DNA of 64,000 bases from Chitinophaga lutea (GCF_003813775.1 NZ_RPDH01000002.1:2480001-2544000); one strand, 5' to 3'. Shown: positions 1 to 9,157, numbered from the stretch's first letter. Translations and numbers: made by a program. The notes: generated by a model not told the origin, from the letters alone.

Positions 1-524
1 AAGACGTACAGGCACTCGTTAAATCCTCTCAGGAGGCTGCCTATGACTTCCGAATCCTGGAAGCCGTAATGGACGTGAATGAAAAACAAAAGCTGTTTCT
101 GCTGCCGAAAATCCAGGCTTATTTTGGCAATGACCTGAAAGGCAAACATTTCGCGCTGTGGGGCCTGGCTTTCAAACCTAATACAGACGATATCCGGGAA
201 GCTCCGGCCTTATATATTATCGATGCACTCGTGGGCGCCGGCGCTACCGTGTCGGTATTTGACCCTGAAGCGGCATCGAATGTGCAGCAACTGATCGGCG
301 ACAAGGTAACATATGCCGAAAGCCAATACGCAGCCCTTGAAAATGCCGATGCGCTGATCATCGCAACCGAATGGAGCGTATTCCGTACGCCCGACTTCGA
401 TAAAATCGGTGCCGTACTCAAACAAAAAGCCATTTTCGACGGGCGTAATCTTTTTGAAGTGCCCCGTATGCAGGAACTTGGATTTTATTACGAAAGTGTG
501 GGCCGCTCCGCTGCAAAACCTTAA
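1..524 (+). CDS. ugd: UDP-glucose 6-dehydrogenase, C-terminal fragment
   Basis: The reading frame is open from base 3 and the gene begins before the window. About 173 residues remain. The motif GLAFKPNTDDIREAP is the signature at the start of the C-terminal UDP-binding domain of UDP-glucose/GDP-mannose dehydrogenases. The family oxidises UDP-glucose to UDP-glucuronate with two NAD+ in the cytoplasm. The next gene, 12 nt downstream, looks like UDP-glucuronate decarboxylase, which would use this product directly, and that context favours UDP-glucose over GDP-mannose as substrate. The catalytic cysteine lies outside the visible part, so activity cannot be judged here. Confidence 0.9.
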   Translation, partial: DVQALVKSSQEAAYDFRILEAVMDVNEKQKLFLLPKIQAYFGNDLKGKHFALWGLAFKPNTDDIREAPALYIIDALVGAGATVSVFDPEAASNVQQLIGDKVTYAESQYAALENADALIIATEWSVFRTPDFDKIGAVLKQKAIFDGRNLFEVPRMQELGFYYESVGRSAAKP

Positions 525-536
525 ACCCTGCCTGAC

Positions 537-1481
537 ATGACAAAAAAACGCATATTAATCACCGGCGCCGCCGGCTTTCTCGGGTCTCACCTTTGCGACC
601 GGTTCATCAAGGAAGGTTTCCATGTCATCGGCATGGATAACCTGCTGACAGGGAACATCAAAAATATCGAGCACCTTTTCCCGCTGCCGCAGTTTGAATA
701 TTACCATCACGACGTCACCAAGTTCGTGCATGTGCCGGGTGAACTGGATTATATCCTCCACTTCGCCTCCCCTGCCAGCCCGATCGACTATCTCAAAATG
801 CCGATCCAGACACTGAAAGTAGGCTCGCTGGGTACGCATAACCTGCTGGGGCTTGCCAAAGATAAAAAGGCGCGCATCCTGGTGGCATCTACCTCTGAAG
901 TATATGGCGATCCGAATATCCACCCGCAGCCGGAAGAATACTGGGGCAATGTAAACCCCGTTGGCCCACGCGGCGTGTACGACGAAGCCAAACGTTTTAT
1001 GGAGTCCATCACCATGGCCTATCATAATTTCCATGGTGTAGATACCCGCATCATCCGTATCTTCAACACGTACGGTCCCCGTATGCGGCTCGACGATGGC
1101 CGCGCCCTGCCGGCATTTATGAGCCAGGCCCTGACCGGGCAGGATCTCACCGTGTTCGGCGACGGCTCCCAGACACGTTCGTTCTGTTATGTGGACGACC
1201 TGGTGGAAGGCATCTTCCGCCTGTTGATGAGCGACTATCATCTGCCCGTGAACATCGGCAACCCCGCGGAAATTTCACTGCTGGAGTTTGCGGAAGAAAT
1301 CATCGCCCTTACCGGTACCAAACAGAAGATTGTTTTCCACGAACTCCCGAAAGACGATCCGAAACAACGCAAGCCGGATATTACCAAGGCGAAACAATTG
1401 CTGGGTTGGGAACCGAAGGTTGACCGGAAAGAAGGGCTGAAGATTACGTACGAATATTTTAAACAGGCATTGGGAAAATAA
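537..1481 (+). CDS. uxs: UDP-glucuronate decarboxylase (UDP-xylose synthase)
   Basis: This is a 314-residue extended short-chain dehydrogenase/reductase. A GxxGxxG nucleotide-binding motif lies at residues 10-16, the catalytic triad region at about residues 118-121 (STSE), and YDEAK at 148-152 supplies Tyr148 and Lys152. The [11 protein letters not shown] context and the [10 protein letters not shown] segment are typical of UDP-xylose synthases, which convert UDP-glucuronate to UDP-xylose with bound NAD+. The length matches the bacterial soluble form. It follows ugd by 12 nt and precedes rfbB by 27 nt, so it belongs to one surface-sugar operon. Another NDP-sugar epimerase activity is possible but less likely. 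Confidence 0.9.
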   Translation: MTKKRILITGAAGFLGSHLCDRFIKEGFHVIGMDNLLTGNIKNIEHLFPLPQFEYYHHDVTKFVHVPGELDYILHFASPASPIDYLKMPIQTLKVGSLGTHNLLGLAKDKKARILVASTSEVYGDPNIHPQPEEYWGNVNPVGPRGVYDEAKRFMESITMAYHNFHGVDTRIIRIFNTYGPRMRLDDGRALPAFMSQALTGQDLTVFGDGSQTRSFCYVDDLVEGIFRLLMSDYHLPVNIGNPAEISLLEFAEEIIALTGTKQKIVFHELPKDDPKQRKPDITKAKQLLGWEPKVDRKEGLKITYEYFKQALGK

Positions 1482-1508
1482 TTACAATTTCCCCGACAAC
1501 TTCGAACC

Positions 1509-2564
1509 ATGAAGAAAAAGCTTTTGATCACAGGGGGAGCCGGCTTCATCGGCTCTCATGTAGTGCGGCTGTTTGTCAATAAATACCCGGAGTATCTTAT
1601 TGTAAACGGCGACGCGCTCACCTACGCTGGTAATCTTGAAAACCTGGCGGATGTGAAAGGTCAGCCGAATTACGTATTCGAAAAAGTTGACATTACGGAT
1701 GAAAATGCCGTGAATGCCCTGTTCGAAAAATACGGGTTCGACGGTGTGATCCACCTCGCCGCCGAAAGCCATGTAGATCGTTCGATACTCGACCCGCTGG
1801 CTTTCATCAGAACCAACGTGCTGGGTACCGCCGTGCTGCTCAATGCATGCAGGAAATACTGGAAAGACGATATGGAGAATAAACGCTTCTATCATGTTTC
1901 CACCGACGAAGTATACGGCTCTTTGGGTGAAGAAGGATTGTTTACCGAGGAAACGCCATATGATCCCCGCAGCCCGTACTCCGCGTCCAAAGCCAGCTCC
2001 GACCACTTTGTAAGAGCTTATTATCATACCTACCACCTGCCGGTTGTATTGAGCAATTGTTCGAATAACTATGGTTCGAATCACTTCCCCGAGAAACTGA
2101 TTCCGCTGGCGATTCACAATATCAGGAACAACAAACCCGTACCGGTGTACGGTAAAGGCGAAAACGTGCGCGACTGGCTGTTTGTGGAAGATCATGCCCG
2201 CGCCATCGATACGATCTTCCACCAGGGCCGCATCGGTGAAACGTACAACATCGGCGGGTTCAATGAATGGAAAAATATCGACCTCATCCGCTTGTTGTGT
2301 GACGTGATGGACCGTAAACTGGGTCGTCCCGAAGGCACTTCCGCCCAACTCATCACCTTCGTAAAAGACCGTGCGGGGCATGATTTGCGCTACGCCATCG
2401 ATGCATCGAAGCTGAATAAGGAACTGGGCTGGTCGCCCAGCCTGCAATTCGAGGAAGGGCTTGAGAAAACGGTCGACTGGTACCTGGCCAACGAGGAATG
2501 GCTGCAACACGTTACCAGCGGAGCTTATCAACAGTATTACGAAACACAATACCAGCAGCGCTAA
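1509..2564 (+). CDS. rfbB: dTDP-glucose 4,6-dehydratase
   Basis: The 351-residue protein is a full-length RfbB/RmlB. It has GGAGFIGSH at residues 9-17 for NAD+ binding, the STDEVYG segment with Thr132-Asp133-Glu134, and YSASK at 157-161. These are the hallmark catalytic residues for converting dTDP-glucose to dTDP-4-keto-6-deoxyglucose, the second step of dTDP-rhamnose synthesis. The NNYGSNHFPEKL stretch is also characteristic. The stop codon overlaps the rfbC start (TAATG), pointing to translational coupling. rfbA, which supplies dTDP-glucose, is not in the window. Confidence 0.96.
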   Translation: MKKKLLITGGAGFIGSHVVRLFVNKYPEYLIVNGDALTYAGNLENLADVKGQPNYVFEKVDITDENAVNALFEKYGFDGVIHLAAESHVDRSILDPLAFIRTNVLGTAVLLNACRKYWKDDMENKRFYHVSTDEVYGSLGEEGLFTEETPYDPRSPYSASKASSDHFVRAYYHTYHLPVVLSNCSNNYGSNHFPEKLIPLAIHNIRNNKPVPVYGKGENVRDWLFVEDHARAIDTIFHQGRIGETYNIGGFNEWKNIDLIRLLCDVMDRKLGRPEGTSAQLITFVKDRAGHDLRYAIDASKLNKELGWSPSLQFEEGLEKTVDWYLANEEWLQHVTSGAYQQYYETQYQQR

Positions 2565-3124
2565 TGCCATTTATTGAAACCGGCATCCCTGATCTCCTGA
2601 TTTACGAGCCTAAAGTACACGGAGATCACAGGGGCTATTTTTTTGAAAGCTATAACGCCAACACCTTCCGTGACGAAGGAGTTGACATCGTCTTCGTGCA
2701 GGACAACCAGGCCCGATCCACCTACGGTGTTCTACGCGGCCTTCATTTCCAGCTGGCGCCTTATGCACAAACGAAGCTCATCCGGGCCCTCGAAGGGCGT
2801 ATCCTGGACGTGGTCGTAGACCTCCGCAAGGGGTCGCCCGCCTACGGGAAAATATATACCATCGAACTGTCGGCCGAGAACAAACGCCAGCTGCTGGTGC
2901 CGCAAGGCTTTGCCCACGGGTATTCCGTTTTGAGCGAAACCGCGGAAGTCATGTACAAATGCGATAATTTTTATCATAAAGCCAGCGAAGGCGGCATTTT
3001 ATACAACGACCCGGCACTGGCCATCGACTGGGGCATTCCCCTGGAGGCGGCCAAGGTATCCGACAAAGACCTGGTGCTGCCGTTGCTGGCCGATTGCGAA
3101 CATAATTTTGAATACAAACCATAG
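2564..3124 (+). CDS. rfbC: dTDP-4-dehydrorhamnose 3,5-epimerase
   Basis: I start this gene at the ATG that overlaps the rfbB stop, giving 186 residues (MPFIETGIPDLL...), the normal family length. An in-frame start 66 bp upstream lies inside rfbB and would add a tail without family resemblance. RGLHFQ near residue 61 contains the catalytic base histidine, and YKCDNFY near residues 131-137 contains the catalytic tyrosine region. The cupin-fold enzyme epimerises C3 and C5 of dTDP-4-keto-6-deoxyglucose. It is followed after 4 nt by rfbD, the next enzyme of the pathway. Confidence 0.95.
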   Translation: MPFIETGIPDLLIYEPKVHGDHRGYFFESYNANTFRDEGVDIVFVQDNQARSTYGVLRGLHFQLAPYAQTKLIRALEGRILDVVVDLRKGSPAYGKIYTIELSAENKRQLLVPQGFAHGYSVLSETAEVMYKCDNFYHKASEGGILYNDPALAIDWGIPLEAAKVSDKDLVLPLLADCEHNFEYKP

Positions 3125-3128
3125 ATTC

Positions 3129-3980
3129 ATGAAGAACATCCTGGTAACAGGTGCCAAAGGTCAGTTAGGCCAGGCATTACAATCCATCGCCGCGCAATAC
3201 CCGGAATTTAACCTGCTGTATACCGACAGGGAGGAACTGGATATTACCGATGAAGCTGCCGTTGACGCATTTTTCGGCAGCACACCCGTGCATGCCGTGG
3301 TGAACTGTGCTGCCTATACGGCGGTGGATAAAGCAGAGCAGGATGAGGAAGCCGCTTTCCGCCTGAACTTTCAGGCTCCCCTGATACTGGCGGAGGCTGC
3401 GGTGAAGCACAACAGCGGGTTCATCCATATTTCAACCGATTATGTATTCGATGGCCGCGCCAGCCGCCCTTACACGGAAAACGACGAAACGGCGCCGCAG
3501 AGCATCTACGGCAGCTCCAAGCTCCGCGGCGAGGCCACAGTGTTGAGCATTCACCCCCAGGCTATCGTATTGCGCACTTCCTGGCTCTACTCCCGATATG
3601 GGGTGAATTTCGCGCTGCGCATGCAGCAGCTGATGCGGGAAAAGGAAAGCCTGAACGTGGTGTTCGACCAAACCGGTACCCCCACCTACGCGCCCGACCT
3701 GGCAGGGGCCATTTTTGCCATCCTGCAGCACCCGGGAGAAGAAAACGGAGGGGTATATCACTACAGCAACGAAGGAGTGGCCAGCTGGTACGACTTTGCA
3801 ATCGCGATTAAGGCCCTTACGGGCGCATCCTGCGCCATCAACCCGGTTACGTCGGACCAGTACCCCACCCCGGCAGAACGGCCCGCTTACAGCGTGCTGA
3901 ACAAGGGAAAAATCAAATCCACTTTCGGGATTACCATACCTTACTGGAAAGACAGTTTGGCAGTTTGCCTGGCAAAATAA
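3129..3980 (+). CDS. rfbD: dTDP-4-dehydrorhamnose reductase
   Basis: The chosen ATG lies 4 nt after the rfbC stop and gives 283 residues starting MKNILVTGAKGQLG, which places the glycine-rich NADPH-binding motif at the usual distance from the N-terminus. An upstream in-frame ATG at 3108 overlaps rfbC and is less likely. HISTDYVFDG and YGSSKLRGE (YxxxK) are conserved RmlD features. The enzyme reduces dTDP-4-keto-L-rhamnose to dTDP-L-rhamnose, ending the pathway. It is the last gene of the operon; the next gene is convergent only 2 nt away and no clear terminator separates them. Confidence 0.95.
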   Translation: MKNILVTGAKGQLGQALQSIAAQYPEFNLLYTDREELDITDEAAVDAFFGSTPVHAVVNCAAYTAVDKAEQDEEAAFRLNFQAPLILAEAAVKHNSGFIHISTDYVFDGRASRPYTENDETAPQSIYGSSKLRGEATVLSIHPQAIVLRTSWLYSRYGVNFALRMQQLMREKESLNVVFDQTGTPTYAPDLAGAIFAILQHPGEENGGVYHYSNEGVASWYDFAIAIKALTGASCAINPVTSDQYPTPAERPAYSVLNKGKIKSTFGITIPYWKDSLAVCLAK

Positions 3981-3982
3981 TC

Positions 3983-4636
3983 TTAGCTGACTATTTTCCC
4001 GTCTTTCATCACTAACTGGCGATCACTCATGGTCGCCAGTTCTTCGTTATGGGTAACGATGATGAAGGTCTGACCGAACTGGTCACGGAGCTGAAGAAAA
4101 AGCTGGTGCAGCTCACGGGCGTTGCGGGAATCGAGGTTACCGGTAGGCTCGTCGGCCATGATCACATCCGGCTTGTTGATAAGGGCCCGGGCCACTGCTA
4201 CCCTTTGCTGCTCCCCGCCCGACAGTTCACCGGGGCGGTGCTCCAGGCGCTCTTTGAGGCCCAGGGTTTCCAGCAAAAAGGTGGCCCGTTCCTTTACCGC
4301 GCTTTTTTTGGCGCCGGCGATAAAACCCGGGATACAAACGTTTTCCAGGGCGCTGAACTCGGGCAGCAGGTGATGGAACTGGAAAATGAAGCCAATATGG
4401 CGGTTCCGGAAGTCGGCCAGCTTCCTGCCCTGTAAAGTGCTCGTTTGCACGTCGTTAATGAAGATTTGGCCGCCGGAAGGGGCATCCAGCGTACCCAGAA
4501 TGTGCAGCAGCGTGCTTTTGCCCGCACCGGAAGAGCCCACAATGGTCACTATTTCACCCTTACTGACAGAAATATCCACTCCTTTTAAAACCGGCAGGTT
4601 GGAATAATTTTTGGTAACATTGCGAGCAACAAGCAT
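3983..4636 (-). CDS. ABC transporter ATP-binding protein, LolD/MacB-like
   Basis: This 217-residue ATPase has Walker A (GSSGAGKST, residues 34-42), the signature LSGGEQQRVAVARAL, and Walker B followed by ADEPTGNLD. It has the short single-domain layout and H-loop (THNEE) of the LolD/FtsE/MacB group, which energises FtsX-type permeases in lipoprotein release or extracytoplasmic work. Bacteroidota genomes usually carry such an ATPase as a separate gene. No permease is adjacent, so the partner and substrate cannot be read from context; LolD is the most common annotation. Confidence 0.85.
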   Translation of the reverse strand: MLVARNVTKNYSNLPVLKGVDISVSKGEIVTIVGSSGAGKSTLLHILGTLDAPSGGQIFINDVQTSTLQGRKLADFRNRHIGFIFQFHHLLPEFSALENVCIPGFIAGAKKSAVKERATFLLETLGLKERLEHRPGELSGGEQQRVAVARALINKPDVIMADEPTGNLDSRNARELHQLFLQLRDQFGQTFIIVTHNEELATMSDRQLVMKDGKIVS

Positions 4637-4673
4637 AACCGAACGAAGTAATTAACCGTTAAAATAGTAATAG

Positions 4674-4703
4674 TTGTTTATTTCAAATTAAATAATACTT
4701 TTG
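4674..4703 (+). promoter_or_regulatory. Bacteroidota-type promoter for the small acidic protein gene
   Basis: A -33 element TTG at 4674-4676 and an exact TAnnTTTG -7 element (TACTTTTG) at 4696-4703 are separated by 19 bp. Transcription should start about 25 nt before the ATG at 4736. Confidence 0.75.
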
Positions 4704-4735
4704 CGAAAATTTGGAAAAGTAAAAATTTATATACG

Positions 4736-4957
4736 ATGTACTGGACCTTAGAATTAGCTTCGTACCTGGAGGATGCTCCATGGCCCGCTACCAAAGACGA
4801 ACTCATAGACTACGCCATCCGTTCCGGTGCACCCATCGAAGTTATCGAAAACTTGCAGGAACTGGAAGATGAAGGAGAAATTTATGAAGGTATTGAGGAT
4901 ATCTGGTCTGATTATCCGTCGCAAGACGATTTCTTCTTCAACGAAGACGAATATTAG
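4736..4957 (+). CDS. Small acidic DUF2795-like protein
   Basis: The 73-residue protein is strongly acidic at its C-terminus (SQDDFFFNEDEY) and begins MYWTLELASYLEDAPWPATK. The pattern of a short helix, a PATKDELIDYA segment and an alternating hydrophobic/acidic tail resembles the DUF2795 family of small proteins found throughout Bacteroidota. No enzyme motif or signal peptide is present, so it should be cytoplasmic. It is a single-gene unit with its own consensus promoter and a strong terminator, suggesting steady independent expression. The molecular role is unknown. Confidence 0.8.
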   Translation: MYWTLELASYLEDAPWPATKDELIDYAIRSGAPIEVIENLQELEDEGEIYEGIEDIWSDYPSQDDFFFNEDEY

Positions 4958-5011
4958 TCATTGTCCCCCGTCCCGGGCACCCCTCAGCGTGTTCCTATGC
5001 TGAAAAAAACT

Positions 5012-5060
5012 AAAAGGAAAGTGTAAAAAGTATTTCACTTCTTACGCTTTCCTTTTTTTT
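5012..5060. terminator. Bidirectional rho-independent terminator
   Basis: A 15-bp stem with one G-T wobble is formed by AAAAGGAAAGTGTAA at 5012-5026 and TTACGCTTTCCTTTT at 5042-5056, followed by more T on the plus strand. A T-rich stretch also follows on the minus strand. It lies between convergent genes and can end both. Confidence 0.9.
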
Positions 5061-5076
5061 ATTGCCGTCTGCGGTA

Positions 5077-5889
5077 TTATTTCTCCATCTGCTCCGCCAC
5101 AGGCAATGAAATGCCGGTGTAGGAGAAACCTCCGTCGTGGAAGAGGTTCTGCATGGTGACCATGCGGGTATAGTCTGAAAACAGCGTTACGGTGTAATCA
5201 GCACACTGGTCGGCCGAGGCATTGCCCAGCGGGCTCATTTTCTCGGCATAGGCCATGAAACCGTCGAAGCCTTTTACGCCGCTGCCGGCCGTGGTTTTGG
5301 TGGGAGACTGTGAAATGGTGTTGATGCGTACTTTCTTTTTCACGCCGTAATGGTAGCCGAAACTGCGGGAAATGGATTCCAGCATGGATTTGGCATCCGC
5401 CATATCGCTGTAATCGGGGAACACCCTTTGCGCGGCGATATAGGTAAGTGCCACCACGGAGCCCCATTCGTTGAGGGCATCCAGTTTATAGGCGGTTTGC
5501 AATACGCGGTGGAGCGACATGGCAGAGATGTCGAGCCCTTTGTGAAAAAAGTCGTAATCCAGGTCAGTATAGGGTTTTCCTTTACGAACGTTCACACTCA
5601 TACCAATCGAGTGCAGCACGAAGTCGATCTTACCGCCGAAGTGCTCCATAGATTTGGTAAACAGGTTATTAAGGTCATCCATGCTGGTAGCGTCCGCGGC
5701 GATCACCGGGGCGTTGCAGGCTTCCGCCAGTTTGTTCAGCTCACCCATGCGCAGCGCAATAGGGGCGTTGGTCAGCACGATCTGTGCGCCTTCCTGTACG
5801 CAGCGCTCTGCAGTTTTCCACGCAATGGAATTAGAATCCAGTGCTCCAAAGATGATCCCTTTCTTCCCTTGTAATAAGTTATGAGCCAT
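5077..5889 (-). CDS. fabI: Enoyl-[acyl-carrier-protein] reductase (NADH)
   Basis: This 270-residue protein matches FabI. The cofactor motif near residues 13-21 (FGALDSNSIAW) is the variant Rossmann signature of the family, HSIGMS near 93-98 is conserved, and Tyr150, Tyr160 and Lys167 reproduce the Y-x9-Y-x6-K active site. It performs the last reduction of each fatty-acid elongation cycle in the cytoplasm. It appears monocistronic, with an exact -7 promoter element just upstream and a shared terminator downstream. Essentiality is expected if no other enoyl reductase is encoded, which this window cannot show. Confidence 0.95.
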   Translation of the reverse strand: MAHNLLQGKKGIIFGALDSNSIAWKTAERCVQEGAQIVLTNAPIALRMGELNKLAEACNAPVIAADATSMDDLNNLFTKSMEHFGGKIDFVLHSIGMSVNVRKGKPYTDLDYDFFHKGLDISAMSLHRVLQTAYKLDALNEWGSVVALTYIAAQRVFPDYSDMADAKSMLESISRSFGYHYGVKKKVRINTISQSPTKTTAGSGVKGFDGFMAYAEKMSPLGNASADQCADYTVTLFSDYTRMVTMQNLFHDGGFSYTGISLPVAEQMEK

Positions 5890-5904
5890 TGATTAAAATT
5901 TGGG

Positions 5905-5912
5905 CAAATTTA
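5905..5912 (-). promoter_or_regulatory. -7 promoter element of fabI
   Basis: On the minus strand the sequence TAAATTTG matches TAnnTTTG exactly, 15 nt before the fabI ATG. No clear -33 TTTG is visible at the usual distance. Confidence 0.55.
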
Positions 5913-5937
5913 GCCGTTTAAACCGAAAATTGAAATG

Positions 5938-7590
5938 TTATTGCGTAACCATCTCCCGCGCGTTTTCCAAAGCTGCGGCCGTGGGCTTCTCCCCGCTCAG
6001 CATTTTGGCAATGGCGGTGATGCGTTCTTCCTGCGTCAGCAGGCGCACATGGGTATGCACCTTCTCCCCTTCCAGCTGCTTGTACACAAAGTAATGCGCG
6101 TCTGCTTTTCCGGCCAGCTGCGGCTGGTGGGTGATGCATACCACCTGATGGCCGCGGGCCAGTTCTTTCATGATAATCCCCACCTGGCGCGCCGCTTCCC
6201 CTGAAATACCGGTATCGATTTCATCGAATATCAGGGTGGGTAATGCCACCGAACGCGCCACCAGCGATTTGATGCACAGCATCAGCCTGCTCAGCTCCCC
6301 ACCGGAAGCCACCTTGCGGATGGGACCGAACTGGTTGCCCTTGTTGGCGTCGAACAAAAACTCTATCACGTCCTGGCCGTACAATTGCAGCGGCCCCTGC
6401 TGGATATCCACCTTTATGCGCGCATTGGGCATCCCCACCTGTGCCAGCAGGGCGTTCACCTTCTGTTCAAAAGGCTCCACCTTTGCCTTGCGCTCGCGGG
6501 TAATGGCGCTGGCGGCCTGTTCCAGCTGCTGCTGCAGCACCGCGATATTTTTCTGCAGCTCCAGGATGCGGTCGTCGAGGTTCAGCATGCCCTGGAGTTT
6601 CTGATCGAGATCTGCCTGGATGGCCAGCAATTCGCCTGTATTGTGGGCATTGTGTTTCTTGAGCAGCCGGTTAGCCATGTTGAGCCTTTCCGTCAGCTGC
6701 TCCAGCCGCTCTCCGTCAAACTGCACGTGATCATTGAGCTGCTCCACTTCGGCCGCAATGTCCTGTAGCTCGAGATAACTGCTTTGCATCCTCTCGGAGA
6801 GCGCGGGGATGTCTTTATGATAAGCGGCCAGCGTTTGCAGAGAGGCCTGTAACTGGCGAAGCTGCTGTAACACCGGCTGCTCGTCTTCACTCAGCTGAAA
6901 ACAGATGCGGTTCAGCGTGCCCTTGATTTCCTCGGCGTGGCTCAGCATCTGCTGCTCCGCCTCGAGGGCCTCAACTTCACCGTCCTGCAAAGCCGCTTCC
7001 AGCAATTCGTCGAGTAAAAATTTATGATAGTCGGATTCTTTATTGGCATGATCGCGCTGCTGCTCCAGTTCTTTGAGTTCTTTTTGCAGGCGGCTGTAGT
7101 CCCTGAACTGGCGGGTGTACAGCTGCAGCTGGTCGTGGTGGCCGGCCAGCGCATCGATCACCTGCCGCTGGAAGTCTGATTTTTCCAGCTCAAGGGTATC
7201 AAACTGCTGGTGCAGGTCTACCAGCAGGCCGCTCAGTTCGGAGAGCTGCCCGAGGTTGACGGGCGTATCGTTGATAAAGGCCCTGGATTTACCGGCGGCT
7301 GAGATCTCGCGGCGGATGATCACCCCTTCCTCGAGGTCGAGCTCATTGGCTTCAAAAAAGGCCTGCACCTGCTCTCTTTTCACTTTAAACTGCCCCTCTA
7401 TCACACACTTCCTTGTTTTGTCGAACAACACCGAAGGGTCTGCCCGCTCACCCAATATAAGGCTGAGCGCCCCCAGCAGAATGGATTTACCTGCACCTGT
7501 TTCGCCGGTAATGACATTGAGGTTGGCGGAAAAATCCACTTCCAGTTGCTCAATGATCGCGTAATTCTGAATAACTAAGCGGAATAACAT
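5938..7590 (-). CDS. recN: DNA repair protein RecN
   Basis: At 550 residues this is a full-length RecN, an SMC-like ATPase that acts on double-strand breaks. Walker A is GETGAGKS at residues 29-36, and the C-terminal lobe carries the signature VASGGELSRLML and Walker B followed by the D-loop (LIFDEIDTGISGEAA). The middle 300 residues are coiled coil rich in Gln, Glu and Leu. The start MLFRLVIQNYAIIEQLEVDF is typical. A near-consensus -7 (TACACTTG, one mismatch) precedes the ATG. It sits 30 nt downstream of the TPR gene on the same strand and may be partly cotranscribed with it. Confidence 0.96.
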   Translation of the reverse strand: MLFRLVIQNYAIIEQLEVDFSANLNVITGETGAGKSILLGALSLILGERADPSVLFDKTRKCVIEGQFKVKREQVQAFFEANELDLEEGVIIRREISAAGKSRAFINDTPVNLGQLSELSGLLVDLHQQFDTLELEKSDFQRQVIDALAGHHDQLQLYTRQFRDYSRLQKELKELEQQRDHANKESDYHKFLLDELLEAALQDGEVEALEAEQQMLSHAEEIKGTLNRICFQLSEDEQPVLQQLRQLQASLQTLAAYHKDIPALSERMQSSYLELQDIAAEVEQLNDHVQFDGERLEQLTERLNMANRLLKKHNAHNTGELLAIQADLDQKLQGMLNLDDRILELQKNIAVLQQQLEQAASAITRERKAKVEPFEQKVNALLAQVGMPNARIKVDIQQGPLQLYGQDVIEFLFDANKGNQFGPIRKVASGGELSRLMLCIKSLVARSVALPTLIFDEIDTGISGEAARQVGIIMKELARGHQVVCITHQPQLAGKADAHYFVYKQLEGEKVHTHVRLLTQEERITAIAKMLSGEKPTAAALENAREMVTQ

Positions 7591-7620
7591 AATGGTGTTT
7601 GCAAGTGTATTGTAAATTAA

Positions 7621-9108
7621 CTACTTCCCGTCCAGCCGCAACAATCCCGCTTTCGCGCGCTGGTCGAGCGAGTTTTTGTAATCGTGGCCCTGCATGTCGA
7701 GGCAGGTTTGGAAGCTCTGCCGCGCTTTGCCTTTGTCGCCCATCTTTTCATAAATATAGCCTAATTGCAGGGCAGAGCGTGCAGCAAAATATTCAGGGCG
7801 GTTGCTGCCGATCCTGATAGTGGTTTCATAGAGGCGCATGGCGTTGGTATCCAGCCCCATTTCATCGTAAATACGGCCCAGGCGGTAAGCGTATTCAAGT
7901 TTTTCGGATACGGTGCTGAAGTCGCCGGCACGTTTGGCCAGCAAAAGGTCGCGGGCGGCTGTGTACTGGCCGCCATCGCTCAGCAGCCGGGCTTTTAACA
8001 GCGTAGGATTGGGCCATGCGCCGCTTTTGGCCTCTTTCTGCGCCTGTTTGTCGGCATCCGTTTCCGTGTTCCCACGCGATGCAACCAGCCCCCGGTACTT
8101 ATTGGCCATGGCCATATTGCCTTTCAGGTAATACGCCCAGCTGAGGCGCTGCAGCGCTTCCTTCACATAAAATTTACCCCGGAAGTTATTCACGAACCTT
8201 TCGAGATACGCTATGGCATCCTCATCCTGGCGCTCCAGTTTCATGATGCCCAGCACGTAGTTGTGATAATGAATATCGGCGTATTCGGCGGTATGATTGA
8301 ACTCCTGGAGCACTTTAATGCCCTGGTCGGCTTTCTGGTTATTCATCGACAGGTTGGCCACCATGAGCGCGAACAGGTAATTATGCTCGGTATCCAGCCG
8401 CTTCTGCTGGATGAACTGCCAGAGCTGTTCGGGTTTATTTTCGATGAACAATTTCAGGTAGCAGTAGTAATAATAGCTTTCTTCGCGGAATGCCACCGCA
8501 GTGGGATCGTTGCTATTGATGAATCCCTGCAGCAGCGCCATCCCGTCTTTGATACTGCCCCGCAGGCCGAGGATGTTCGTGATCCATTTATAGCCTTCGG
8601 GAATGGTGCCGAACACGGTTTGCATGGATCCCACCATCATGTTGTTCGGTAAAAACTGGGGGAACTTACGCTGGTTTTCTTTCAGCGTCAAGTAAGCCTT
8701 GCGTATTTCCCAGACGGCGTCCCACTTCTCCCCGAACTTCACTTTTACCATGGCCCACTGGAACTTGATGGCGGCCTGCGTATAGAGGTAATACGGCGAG
8801 CCGGACGGGCCTTCACTCATCAGGTCGAGCCGGGTGCCGCGCAGCTTGCGCTGCCGGGCATACACATCGGGATCTTCGTTGAAGAACAGGGTGAAAAAAT
8901 CGATGTAGTTATCCAGGAAATAAGGAATGAGGTTATCGGGGTTGCTGCGCTTTTCTTCCTCCAGCATGGCCCTGCCGGTATTGAGCCGGAGCTGCATGAT
9001 GGCATCGTAGGCCTGCTGGCAGCGGGTATTGAACTCATACTTCTTCTCCCGTGCACTTACGTGAACGGATATACTGCAGCAGATCGCGATGATGAAAATA
9101 AAACGCAT
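7621..9108 (-). CDS. Exported tetratricopeptide-repeat protein
   Basis: The 495-residue protein begins with a probable signal peptide (hydrophobic residues 2-18, likely cleavage after VSA). The body is alpha-helical with several TPR-like units, clearest between residues 410 and 480 (KLEYAYRLGRIYDEMG, ALQLGYIYEKMGDKGKA). No catalytic motif is visible. Bacteroidota encode many such periplasmic or outer-membrane-associated TPR proteins of unknown role, presumably protein scaffolds. The promoter -7 element TATTTTTG lies only 5 nt before the ATG, so the transcript may be leaderless. Confidence 0.8.
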   Translation of the reverse strand: MRFIFIIAICCSISVHVSAREKKYEFNTRCQQAYDAIMQLRLNTGRAMLEEEKRSNPDNLIPYFLDNYIDFFTLFFNEDPDVYARQRKLRGTRLDLMSEGPSGSPYYLYTQAAIKFQWAMVKVKFGEKWDAVWEIRKAYLTLKENQRKFPQFLPNNMMVGSMQTVFGTIPEGYKWITNILGLRGSIKDGMALLQGFINSNDPTAVAFREESYYYYCYLKLFIENKPEQLWQFIQQKRLDTEHNYLFALMVANLSMNNQKADQGIKVLQEFNHTAEYADIHYHNYVLGIMKLERQDEDAIAYLERFVNNFRGKFYVKEALQRLSWAYYLKGNMAMANKYRGLVASRGNTETDADKQAQKEAKSGAWPNPTLLKARLLSDGGQYTAARDLLLAKRAGDFSTVSEKLEYAYRLGRIYDEMGLDTNAMRLYETTIRIGSNRPEYFAARSALQLGYIYEKMGDKGKARQSFQTCLDMQGHDYKNSLDQRAKAGLLRLDGK

Positions 9109-9113
9109 AGGGG

Positions 9114-9121
9114 CAAAAATA
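9114..9121 (-). promoter_or_regulatory. -7 promoter element abutting the TPR gene start
   Basis: TATTTTTG on the minus strand is an exact TAnnTTTG match and ends 5 nt before the ATG at 9108. It shares its bases with the T-rich tail of the terminator that ends the upstream operon, so termination and initiation signals overlap here. Confidence 0.6.
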
Positions 9122-9157
9122 AGGAACTCCGCGCAATGGACATGCGCGGAGTTCCTT
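9115..9157 (-). terminator. Rho-independent terminator of the nif3/zinc-ribbon operon
   Basis: A perfect 15-bp stem (9121-9135 with 9143-9157, loop of 7 nt) is followed on the minus strand by ATTTTTG. It lies 27 nt after the zinc-ribbon gene stop. Confidence 0.93.

Noticed and set aside
1482..2570. 362-codon minus-strand frame opposite rfbB
   Set aside because: rfbB on the plus strand is unmistakable and in operon order; the antisense frame has no family resemblance.
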